A stretch of DNA of 64,000 nt, taken from assembly GCF_001010805.1 (NCBI RefSeq), contig NZ_CP011477.1, forward strand, positions 1,937,001-2,001,000, in the 5' to 3' direction. Every line of letters starts with the position of its first letter. Position 1 is the stretch's first letter. A program made the translations under genes and the position numbers. Shown in pieces: positions 56,866 through 64,000 of the stretch. The notes under the pieces were generated by a model. The model saw only the letters and a list, made by a program, of their open reading frames with translations, searched no databases and was not told the origin of the DNA. The stretch is from Spongiibacter sp. IMCC21906. GTDB lineage: Bacteria; Pseudomonadota; Gammaproteobacteria; Pseudomonadales; Spongiibacteraceae.

Positions 56866-57678
56866 TTGAACAAGCCTAAAACCAAATTGTTATCTCGCAG
56901 CCTTGCAGTCGCATTCAGTGTCATGGTTGGCCTTTCTTCTGCTTGTGCAGAAAAGCAGGGTGACCAGAAGGTGGAGGCTACTGCTCCTAAGTCGACGGCA
57001 GAAAATTCGACATCTGCAGAAGAGGCTATTCGCGCCCGTTTTAAAGACAGTCGCCCGGACGTTGCTATTGCGTCAGTAGTGCCCAGTGAAATTGCTGGCA
57101 TTTACCATGTTCAGTTAGAAAACGGTCCTGCTGTATATGCTTCGGCTGACGGTAAGCACTTCTTATTAGGCGATCTGTTTGCGGTGACCGGTAACGGCTT
57201 TGAGAATTTGGCTGAGAATCGCCGTAACAGCGAACGACAGTCGTTAATGAGTCAGGTCGCCGATAAAGACATGATTATTTTTAGCCCTGAGGGTAAAACC
57301 AAAGGTGCTGTCTATGTCTTTACCGATGTGGATTGCGGTTACTGTCAAAAACTTCATCAGGAAGTGCCTGAGCTCAATGCTATGGGTATTGAGGTGCGTT
57401 ACCTTGCTTATCCCCGGGCGGGATTAGGCACGCCAACCTTTAATAAAATGGTGTCAGCCTGGTGCGCAGATGATCGCAAGGCAGCAATGACTGCTTTAAA
57501 AAATCGTAAGCCTGTTGTCAGTAAAAGCTGTGAAAACCCCATTGCGGCAGAATTCAGATTGGGTGCCCAGGTGGGTGTCACCGGTACCCCGGCAATAGTG
57601 ACTACGAGTGGGCAGCTTATTCCCGGTTATATGCCTGCCGATAAACTCGCAGAAATCGTTTTGAAAGCTGAGTCTTAA
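56866..57678 (+). CDS. dsbC: DsbC-family periplasmic thiol:disulfide isomerase
   Basis: Periplasmic disulfide isomerase and thioredoxin-fold protein. It has 270 residues from TTG 56866, which has GGAGAGAG 4-10 nt upstream; ATG 56854 (four more residues) contains that ribosome site and is the alternative. The signal sequence ends near SSACA; an N-terminal lipid anchor is possible but the lipobox is poor. The N-terminal dimerisation domain includes DGKHFLLGDLFAV, and the active site is CGYC within FTDVDCGYCQKLH; the cis-Pro loop is VTGTPAIV. It precedes hom, as in Pseudomonas. Confidence 0.93.
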   Translation: MNKPKTKLLSRSLAVAFSVMVGLSSACAEKQGDQKVEATAPKSTAENSTSAEEAIRARFKDSRPDVAIASVVPSEIAGIYHVQLENGPAVYASADGKHFLLGDLFAVTGNGFENLAENRRNSERQSLMSQVADKDMIIFSPEGKTKGAVYVFTDVDCGYCQKLHQEVPELNAMGIEVRYLAYPRAGLGTPTFNKMVSAWCADDRKAAMTALKNRKPVVSKSCENPIAAEFRLGAQVGVTGTPAIVTTSGQLIPGYMPADKLAEIVLKAES

Positions 57679-57686
57679 TACGTGTC

Positions 57687-57713
57687 TCACTGCGAGAGTG
57701 ATCCTCGCAGTGA
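57687..57713 (+). terminator. Stem-loop after dsbC, possible terminator
   Basis: A perfect 10-bp stem (TCACTGCGAG with CTCGCAGTGA) and 7-nt loop lies nine bases after the dsbC stop. The downstream T-run is short, so termination is only likely. Confidence 0.45.
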
Positions 57714-57824
57714 TGGCTTTAAGGCCCCAGCTTGACTAAAATGTTCGCTTTTTCCCGGCAATGACCATCTGGTCACCGCCGGGATATCATTTTACCCCTC
57801 AGAGAAATAAAAGGAGCGGCCGTC

Positions 57825-59132
57825 GTGGATCCGGTCAAAGTAGGAATTTGTGGTTTTGGCACTGTCGGTAGCGGCACCTATGCCGTACTAACTCGTAACG
57901 CAGCAGAAATTGCTGCTCGTGTGGGTGCCGAAATTGTCGTCACAGAAATTGGCGCCCGACGCGGTCGTCCCGATAGTGATATCGGTGATACAGCGGTGAA
58001 TACCGATGTTTTTGCGGTAGTCGATAATCCAGAAATTGACATTATTGTAGAGCTGATTGGTGGCACCAGTGCGGCGATGGACTTAGTTATGCGTGCGATT
58101 GCCAATGGCAAACACGTGGTGACAGCCAATAAGGCCTTGATTGCCGAGCACGGTAATGAAATTTTTGCCGCCGCCGCTGAAAAAGGGGTGTCGGTTGCCT
58201 TTGAGGCTGCAGTAGCCGGTGGTATCCCCATTATCAAGGCGCTACGCGAGGGCTTGGCGGGTAACCGTATTCAGTGGCTGGCCGGTATTATCAATGGCAC
58301 GGGCAACTTTATCCTGTCTGAAATGCGGGAAAAAGGTCGTGACTTTGGCGATGTACTGGCCGAAGCCCAGGCTTTAGGTTATGCCGAAGCGGATCCTACT
58401 TTTGATGTAGAAGGCATTGATGCCGCGCATAAGCTGGTTATTCTGGCGTCATTGGCCTTCGGTATTCCTTTGCAGTTCGATAAGGTTTACACCGAAGGCA
58501 TTAGCCGTATCTCCCAAGAAGATGTGACCTACGCGGAAGAGTTGGGATATCGTATTAAACACTTGGGGATTGCCCGGAATACTGACAACGGTATTGAACT
58601 GCGGGTGCATCCAACACTGATCCCAGAAAAGCGCCTGATTGCCAATGTTAATGGGGTGATGAATGCGGTGTTGGTTCAGTCTGATGCGGTTGGCCCAACG
58701 CTGTACTACGGCGCTGGTGCTGGTAGTGAACCTACTGCCTCTGCGGTTGTAGCGGATATTGTCGATGTCGCCCGCACCTTGGGTGCCAGTCAGGAAAGTC
58801 GTGTGCCGTATCTGTCATTTCGCCAGTCATCATTAAGTAATCATCCGGTCTTGCCTATCGATGAGGTAGAAACAGCGTATTATCTGCGAATGGCGGCAGT
58901 CGATCGCCCAGGGGTTTTGTCTCGGGTCGCACAAATTCTCAGCGATGAGGGGATTAGTATTGAAGCCCTTATTCAGAAAGAGCCACCAGAAGAGGCGAAT
59001 TTAGTGCCGATGATTATTCTCACTAATCGCACGATCGAGGGGCGTTTGTCCGCAGCGGTAGCACAAATTGAAGGACTCGAGAGCATTGTTGGCGAAGTCA
59101 CCCGAATTCGGGTTGAGTCGCTCGCGGGCTAA
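57825..59132 (+). CDS. hom: Homoserine dehydrogenase
   Basis: Reduces aspartate semialdehyde to homoserine in threonine and methionine synthesis. It has 435 residues from GTG 57825 with AAGGAG upstream. The NAD(P)-binding motif is GICGFGTVGSGTYAVL; INGTGNFIL and EAQALGYAEADPTFDVEGIDAAHKL-type catalytic segments follow; the C-terminal ACT domain (MAAVDRPGVLSRVAQIL) provides feedback regulation, probably by threonine. This is the monofunctional form (no aspartokinase). thrC follows after 70 nt. Confidence 0.97.
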   Translation: MDPVKVGICGFGTVGSGTYAVLTRNAAEIAARVGAEIVVTEIGARRGRPDSDIGDTAVNTDVFAVVDNPEIDIIVELIGGTSAAMDLVMRAIANGKHVVTANKALIAEHGNEIFAAAAEKGVSVAFEAAVAGGIPIIKALREGLAGNRIQWLAGIINGTGNFILSEMREKGRDFGDVLAEAQALGYAEADPTFDVEGIDAAHKLVILASLAFGIPLQFDKVYTEGISRISQEDVTYAEELGYRIKHLGIARNTDNGIELRVHPTLIPEKRLIANVNGVMNAVLVQSDAVGPTLYYGAGAGSEPTASAVVADIVDVARTLGASQESRVPYLSFRQSSLSNHPVLPIDEVETAYYLRMAAVDRPGVLSRVAQILSDEGISIEALIQKEPPEEANLVPMIILTNRTIEGRLSAAVAQIEGLESIVGEVTRIRVESLAG

Positions 59133-59159
59133 ACGGGTTTTTTATAAAAACGGATTGAT

Positions 59160-59182
59160 GGGAGCCTGTGCTCCCGTATTTT
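59160..59182 (+). terminator. Stem-loop between hom and thrC
   Basis: GGGAGC (59160-59165) pairs with GCTCCC (59170-59175), then GTATTTT follows. An AT-rich palindrome precedes it. It could be a partial terminator or attenuator between the two threonine genes. Confidence 0.4.
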
Positions 59183-59202
59183 ATTAATAGACGAGTTAAA
59201 CA

Positions 59203-60600
59203 GTGAAATACATCAGCACCCGGGGCAAAGCGCCCGCATTGAATTTTGAAGACGTTCTGCTGACTGGGCTGGCTCCAGATGGTGGCTTATATGTGCCAGA
59301 GACTTTGCCAGAATTCAGCAAAGCGCAGATAGCGGCGTGGTCGTCATTGTCGTACACCGACTTGGCCTTTGAAATTATTCAGCCTTTTGTGGCCGGTAGC
59401 ATCCCCGATGCTGATTTAAAATCGATTATCGAAGACAGCTACGTGGATTTTCGTCATCCTGCCATTGCCCCATTGGTGCAGCTGGGTAAAAACGAGTGGG
59501 TGTTGGAGTTATTTCAAGGGCCAACCCTGGCCTTTAAAGATTTTGCACTGCAAATGTTAGGTCGCTTGCTGGACTATGTATTGGAAAAGCGCCAACAGAA
59601 AGTGGTGGTAATGGGGGCGACCTCTGGCGATACCGGTTCGGCGGCGATTCAAGGTGTCAAGCGCTGCGCTAACGTGGATATTTTCATCCTGCATCCCTAT
59701 CAGCGTGTCTCAGAAGTTCAACGTCGGCAGATGACCACGGTCAAAGGCGATAATATCCACAATATTGCCCTTAAAGGTCATTTTGATCACTGTCAGGCAA
59801 TGGTCAAGGCGAGTTTTGCTGACCAAAGCTTTTTGCCTGAAGGCCGCCAACTGGCTGCAGTAAACTCAATTAACTGGGCGCGGATCATGGCCCAGATCGT
59901 CTATTATTTTTACGCGGCGTATGCATTGGGCGCACCAGATCGCAAAGTCAGCTTCTCGGTGCCCACCGGTAATTTTGGTGATATCTATGCAGGTTATTTA
60001 GCTAAGCGTATGGGCTTGCCGATTGAGCAGCTGGTTGTAGCCACCAACCAGAACGATATTTTGCATCGCTTTATCAGCAGCAATCAGTTTGAAAAACACG
60101 AGCTTCAACACACTTTGTCGCCGAGCATGGATATTGTGGTGTCGAGTAATTTTGAGCGTATGTTATTTGACTGCTTTGATCGTGATGGTGCTGCTATAGA
60201 CGATTTGATGCAGCGCATGAATACCGAGACGGCGTCTATTCCCGCCTCTGCCTTCGATAAAGTGCGGGAGTTGTTTGCCAGCTACAGTGTGAATGACGAA
60301 GAGACCGTATCGACTATCGCCTCTGTCTATGAAGCCAGCGAATACTTGCTCGACCCCCATTCTGCTATCGGTGTAAAGGCCGCGAGAGAATGCTGGCAAG
60401 ATCGCAGTATTCCTATGGTGACACTGGCGACAGCCCATCCGGCGAAATTCCCCGAAGCGGTGATGAAGGCGGGGTATCCGTCGGCGCCAACATTGCCTCT
60501 GCACATGGCTGATCTTTTCGATTTAGATGAGCGTTACGAAGTGCTGGATAATGATATTGCTGCCGTCCAGCAGTTTATGGCGAAAAACATTCGGGCCTAA
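59203..60600 (+). CDS. thrC: Threonine synthase
   Basis: PLP enzyme converting O-phosphohomoserine to threonine. It has 465 residues from GTG 59203. The N-terminus MKYISTRG and the PLP lysine motif GPTLAFKDFALQ are canonical, followed by GATSGDTGSAAIQG, the PLP phosphate loop. It is the long (class) threonine synthase of proteobacteria and yeast. It is one base from recJ. Confidence 0.97.
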   Translation: MKYISTRGKAPALNFEDVLLTGLAPDGGLYVPETLPEFSKAQIAAWSSLSYTDLAFEIIQPFVAGSIPDADLKSIIEDSYVDFRHPAIAPLVQLGKNEWVLELFQGPTLAFKDFALQMLGRLLDYVLEKRQQKVVVMGATSGDTGSAAIQGVKRCANVDIFILHPYQRVSEVQRRQMTTVKGDNIHNIALKGHFDHCQAMVKASFADQSFLPEGRQLAAVNSINWARIMAQIVYYFYAAYALGAPDRKVSFSVPTGNFGDIYAGYLAKRMGLPIEQLVVATNQNDILHRFISSNQFEKHELQHTLSPSMDIVVSSNFERMLFDCFDRDGAAIDDLMQRMNTETASIPASAFDKVRELFASYSVNDEETVSTIASVYEASEYLLDPHSAIGVKAARECWQDRSIPMVTLATAHPAKFPEAVMKAGYPSAPTLPLHMADLFDLDERYEVLDNDIAAVQQFMAKNIRA

Positions 60601-60601
60601 T

Positions 60602-62374
60602 GTGACCCGATTTCCTCGTATTGTTAGTCGAAGTCAGGCTACTCGAAGCCTGCAAGCTCAGGGCGGCATTTCCAGCGAAGCTGTAGAAATGCCCGCCGCT
60701 CTTGATCTTTCCTCGCCGTTGTTGGCCCAGCTTTATGTAAACCGCGGTGTGCGCGATAACGCGGAGCTGGCTTTAAGCCTGGATGCCTTGCCGGCACCAA
60801 TAATGAAAGGTCTGCCGGAAGCCGCAGCCATTATTGCCAGTGCCATTGCTGAGCAACAGCGACTATTGATTGTCGGTGACTTTGACTGCGACGGGGCAAC
60901 CAGTACTTGCTTGGCTATGCTTGGCTTGACCGCGCTGGGCGCATCCCATGTCGATTTTCTGGTGCCTAATCGTTTTGAATACGGTTACGGCTTGAGTCCC
61001 GAGATTGTCGCGGTAGCGGCTCAACGCCAGCCCGACCTGATTATTACGGTCGACAATGGTATTTCTAGTATTGAAGGGGTTGCTGCCGCCAATGCATTAG
61101 GCATCCCGGTGGTGGTAACCGATCATCATCTGCCGGGTGATGAACTGCCAGCAGCGGCGGCTATTGTTAATCCTAATCAGCCTGACTGCCCGTTTGCCGA
61201 CAAATCCCTGGCAGGCGTTGGGGTGATGTTTTATTTGCTGCTGGCGCTGCGCAAGCTGATGAGAGAGCAGGGCGCGTTTGATTGCAAACCGGCGCCAAAT
61301 CTGGCGGAATTTTTAGACTTGGTGGCGCTGGGCACCGTGGCCGATGTGGTACCCCTGAGTCATGCTAATCGTATTTTGGTGGATCAAGGTCTGCGCCGCA
61401 TTCGCGCGGGGCGATGTCGGCCAGGCATTGCGGCGTTGCTCAAAGTGGCAGGACGCGAGCCCTCACGGCTTGTTGCCAGTGATATGGGCTTTGCTGTGGG
61501 GCCGAGGCTTAATGCGGCAGGGCGGTTGGATGATATGACCGTCGGGATTCGTTGCCTGCTGGAAGATTCGCCCCAGTTGGCACTAAGCATGGCGGCGGAG
61601 CTGGATGATTTAAACAAAGAACGCCGCAGTATTGAACAGAGCATGAAAGACGAGGCCTTTAGAGCGCTATCGCACCTGAATCTGGACGACGCTGAATTGC
61701 CGGCAGGTATTTGCTTGTTTGAGCCCTCGTGGCATCAAGGTGTGGTGGGTATTTTGGCCTCGCGGGTGAAGGATCAGTTTCATCGGCCGGTGATTGCCTT
61801 TGCCGAAGCTGACGATGAGGAAATTAAAGGCTCTGCTAGATCCATTCCCGGTCTGCATATGCGAGATACCTTGGACTTAATCGCCAAGAAATATCCCAAA
61901 ATGCTGCGCAAATTTGGTGGCCACGCTATGGCGGCGGGCTTAAGCCTTGCTCGAAGGGACTTTGAGGCCTTTAAGCAGGCCTTTGCCGAGTCAGTGGCTG
62001 CCCAGCTTACTGATGATCAGCTGGAAGCCGTGGTGCACAGTGACGGCGAGCTGAGTGGCGATGCGTTGTCATTAAGCAATGCCGAGTTACTGCGCAATGC
62101 GGGTCCTTGGGGACAAGCATTTCCCGAACCGCTTTTTCATGGCCGCTTCCGCCTTCAGCAGCAGCGTGTGGTGGGGGAGAAGCATCTGAAAATGCTGTTG
62201 CTGCCAGAGCAGGGCGATCAGCCCTTAATCGACGCAATTGCTTTTAATGTCGATACGCAAATTTGGCCAGATAATGGCATCGAGTTGGTGGAGTTGGTTT
62301 ACAAACTTGATAGCAATCTCTGGCGTGACCGCTTGTCACTGCAGTTGCTTGTTGAGCATCTGCGACCGTTATAA
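60602..62374 (+). CDS. recJ: Single-stranded-DNA exonuclease RecJ
   Basis: 5'-3' exonuclease of the RecF and mismatch pathways. It has 590 residues from GTG 60602, one base after the thrC stop; in-frame codons before that lie inside thrC. DHH-family motifs are VGDFDCDGATS, TVDNGISS, DHHLPGDELP and, further on, SGRSIPGLH-like KGSARSIPGLHMRD. The DHHA1 motif GGHAMAAGLSLAR and the C-terminal OB domain complete the protein. The start has a weak ribosome site, suggesting coupling with thrC. Confidence 0.95.
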   Translation: MTRFPRIVSRSQATRSLQAQGGISSEAVEMPAALDLSSPLLAQLYVNRGVRDNAELALSLDALPAPIMKGLPEAAAIIASAIAEQQRLLIVGDFDCDGATSTCLAMLGLTALGASHVDFLVPNRFEYGYGLSPEIVAVAAQRQPDLIITVDNGISSIEGVAAANALGIPVVVTDHHLPGDELPAAAAIVNPNQPDCPFADKSLAGVGVMFYLLLALRKLMREQGAFDCKPAPNLAEFLDLVALGTVADVVPLSHANRILVDQGLRRIRAGRCRPGIAALLKVAGREPSRLVASDMGFAVGPRLNAAGRLDDMTVGIRCLLEDSPQLALSMAAELDDLNKERRSIEQSMKDEAFRALSHLNLDDAELPAGICLFEPSWHQGVVGILASRVKDQFHRPVIAFAEADDEEIKGSARSIPGLHMRDTLDLIAKKYPKMLRKFGGHAMAAGLSLARRDFEAFKQAFAESVAAQLTDDQLEAVVHSDGELSGDALSLSNAELLRNAGPWGQAFPEPLFHGRFRLQQQRVVGEKHLKMLLLPEQGDQPLIDAIAFNVDTQIWPDNGIELVELVYKLDSNLWRDRLSLQLLVEHLRPL

Positions 62375-62461
62375 GACGCAATCTCTGTTCAGCTCGCTTT
62401 CCGCCACCTCTCCCATCAGGTAAAATGCCCGCCTTTTACAGACAGGCCCGGAATCGCATCC

Positions 62462-63560
62462 ATGTTAGAAATCAATGCCCTGCGCAATGCCCTCAAGGAC
62501 ATGACCGAGCGTACCAATACGCTCAGGGGGTATCTTTGACTACGCCAATAAGAAGGAGCGTTTAACCGAGGTAGAGCTAGAGCTAGGCGACCCAACAGTA
62601 TGGGACGATCCCGCTCGCGCTCAAGACTTGGGTAAAGAGCGGGCCAATCTTGAAGCCGTGGTCGGTTCCATTGACGAGCTGGATGCTGGGGTTGCCGATG
62701 CCGACGAGCTATTGCAAATGGCAGCGGAAGAAAACGATGAAGAAACCTTTGCGGTCTTGCAAGGCGATGTCGATAAGCTAGAAGCGGTATTGGCCAAGCT
62801 TGAATTCCGGCGGATGTTCTCGGGTGAAATGGACCCTAATAACTGCTACCTCGATATTCAATCCGGTTCTGGCGGCACCGAGGCGCAAGACTGGGCCAAT
62901 ATGGTGTTGCGCATGTATTTGCGCTGGTGCGAGGGTAAAGGGTTTAAAGCCGATCTGGTCGAAGTTTCTGACGGCGAGGTTGCGGGTATTAAAAGTGCCA
63001 CCATTCATGTTCAAGGTGAATACGCCTACGGTTGGCTGAGAACAGAAACGGGTGTACACCGCTTGGTACGCAAATCACCTTTCGATTCAGGCAATCGCCG
63101 TCACACCTCATTTTGTTCGATTTTTGCCTCACCGGAAATCGACGACAATATTGAGATTGATATCGATCCCTCAGACGTGCGCACCGACACTTATCGGGCC
63201 AGTGGTGCGGGTGGTCAGCATATTAACAAAACCGACTCGGCGGTTCGTTTGACCCACGGGCCGACTAATATTGTGGTGCAGTGTCAGAGCGAGCGCTCTC
63301 AGCACCAAAACCGAGACAACGCTTGGAAAATGCTGAAAGCCAAGCTGTATGAATTAGAAATGCAAAAGCGCAGCAGTGCCGCCCAAGCCTTGGAAGATAG
63401 TAAGTCTGATATTGGCTGGGGCAGTCAAATTCGCAGTTACGTACTGGATGACCAGCGAATTAAGGATTTGCGCACCAATGTTCAAACCAGCAACTGTAAT
63501 ACCGTTTTGGACGGCGATTTAGATATGTTTATTGAGGCCAGCCTGAAGTTTGGCTTGTAG
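62462..63560 (+). CDS. prfB: Peptide chain release factor 2 (programmed +1 frameshift)
   Basis: Release factor recognising UGA and UAA. Translation starts at ATG 62462, reads 25 codons to CTT, meets an in-frame TGA (62537-62539), and shifts +1 to continue from GAC 62538 to the stop at 63560; coding join is 62462-62536 with 62538-63560, about 365 residues. The anticodon-like motif SPF ([15 protein letters not shown]) and the catalytic GGQ ([17 protein letters not shown]) are intact. lysS follows, the conserved prfB-lysS pair. Confidence 0.97.
62525..62540 (+). promoter_or_regulatory. RF2 programmed frameshift site
   Basis: AGGGGG (62525-62530), an internal Shine-Dalgarno sequence, is three bases before CTT-TGA-C (62534-62540). 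This is the classical autoregulatory frameshift signal: low RF2 slows termination at the UGA and favours the +1 shift. Confidence 0.97.
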
Positions 63561-63654
63561 TCAGGTCTTGTCGCTTAAGCTGACGTACGGATAAACAACA
63601 CACTGATTTTATTTCTGGTCCAGTACAACACTGGCTCCGACCCAAGGAACAACA

Positions 63655-64000
63655 ATGTCTGACAATCAAAACCAGCCGCAAGCCGCACAGGAAGAAAACC
63701 GTCTCATCGCAGAGCGTCGCGGTAAGCTGGCTGCCATTCGCGAAAAGCGCAATCCATTTCCCAATGATTTCCGTCGGGATGCCTATGCTCAAGACTTGCA
63801 GGAAGAGCTCGGTGATAAGGAAAAACCCGCGCTGGAAGTTCTTGACCGCAAAGCTAAAGTGGCGGGTCGGATTATGGCGAAACGGGGGCCATTCTTGGTG
63901 TTGCAGGACATGAGCGGCCGTATCCAAGCCTATGTTGACAAAAAGCAGCTGCCAGCAGAATTAACAGAAGAAATTAAGCACTGGGATATTGGCGATATTG
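63655..64000 (+). CDS. lysS: Lysyl-tRNA synthetase, 3' end cut by window edge
   Basis: Class II lysyl-tRNA synthetase charging tRNA-Lys. Only the first 115 residues are visible: a flexible N-terminus, the [21 protein letters not shown] anticodon-domain entry (quoted as family feature), and the start of the OB fold with [20 protein letters not shown]. The start is ATG 63655 with AAGGAAC upstream. It follows prfB as expected. The catalytic domain lies beyond the window. Confidence 0.95.
   Translation, partial: MSDNQNQPQAAQEENRLIAERRGKLAAIREKRNPFPNDFRRDAYAQDLQEELGDKEKPALEVLDRKAKVAGRIMAKRGPFLVLQDMSGRIQAYVDKKQLPAELTEEIKHWDIGDI

Noticed and set aside
62528-62540. In-frame TGA in prfB as evidence of a pseudogene.
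   Set aside because: The internal Shine-Dalgarno and CTTTGAC slip site are the known programmed frameshift, so the gene is intact.

Overview
This 64 kb window is a gene-dense stretch of a gammaproteobacterial chromosome of moderate GC content. Several conserved blocks are of the Pseudomonadales/Cellvibrionales type: nadB|rpoE-rseABC-lepA-lepB-rnc-era-recO, gacS/barA-cysM-relA-mazG, an AlgP-like histone-H1-like protein, tRNA-Leu|queA-tgt, ffh-rpsP-rimM-trmD-rplS, and dsbC-hom-thrC-recJ-prfB-lysS. A marine or environmental relative of Spongiibacteraceae/Cellvibrionaceae is my best guess. That placement rests on gene order and protein flavour only. No prophage, transposase, integron or CRISPR array is visible.

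Layout. 1-7809: type II secretion operon gspEFGHIJKLMN, truncated at its 5' end by the window edge (gspC/gspD presumably lie upstream), with nearly every junction a 4-nt stop/start overlap. 7899-9377: an isolated glycerol kinase. 9489-13983 (minus): a three-gene unit encoding a short PstS-like periplasmic binding protein, an outer-membrane beta-barrel and a membrane PAS-GGDEF-EAL protein. I consider this the most likely little-described signalling system here. 14385-17012: ung, ygfZ, sdhE, ygfX. 17024-21512: nadB divergent from the envelope-stress sigma factor operon rpoE-rseA-rseB-rseC, with a plausible autoregulatory sigma-E promoter. 21602-27205: lepA-lepB-DUF4845-rnc-era-recO. 27182-34009: hybrid kinase BarA/GacS, cysM, relA, mazG. 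34364-34994: an intergenic region with a strong ~105-nt inverted-repeat element and further hairpins.

34995-44017: adk, hemH, algP-like, mobA, tsaB, uppP, an M18 aminopeptidase, a GTDC1/QTMAN-type glycosyltransferase, trpS and a small exported protein with a striking dyad before its start. 44149-46191: a TonB-dependent receptor. 46640-46726: tRNA-Leu(CAA) with a strong promoter. 46874-50238: queA-tgt (queuosine), a NIF3-like domain protein, a gamma-carbonic-anhydrase-like protein and a DUF1289 protein. 50298-52468 (minus): CorB/CNNM-type transporter and CcsA/YpjD-like protein. 52695-56449: ffh, rpsP-rimM-trmD-rplS. 56866-64000: dsbC, hom, thrC, recJ, prfB (with the classical programmed +1 frameshift) and the start of lysS.

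Most genes serve core functions: secretion, translation, tRNA modification, stress signalling and amino-acid synthesis. The accessory or poorly understood content is confined to the 9.5-14 kb module, the intergenic structures at 34.5 kb and 44 kb, the TonB receptor region, and the glycosyltransferase that may act on the queuosine made by the nearby queA/tgt pathway.
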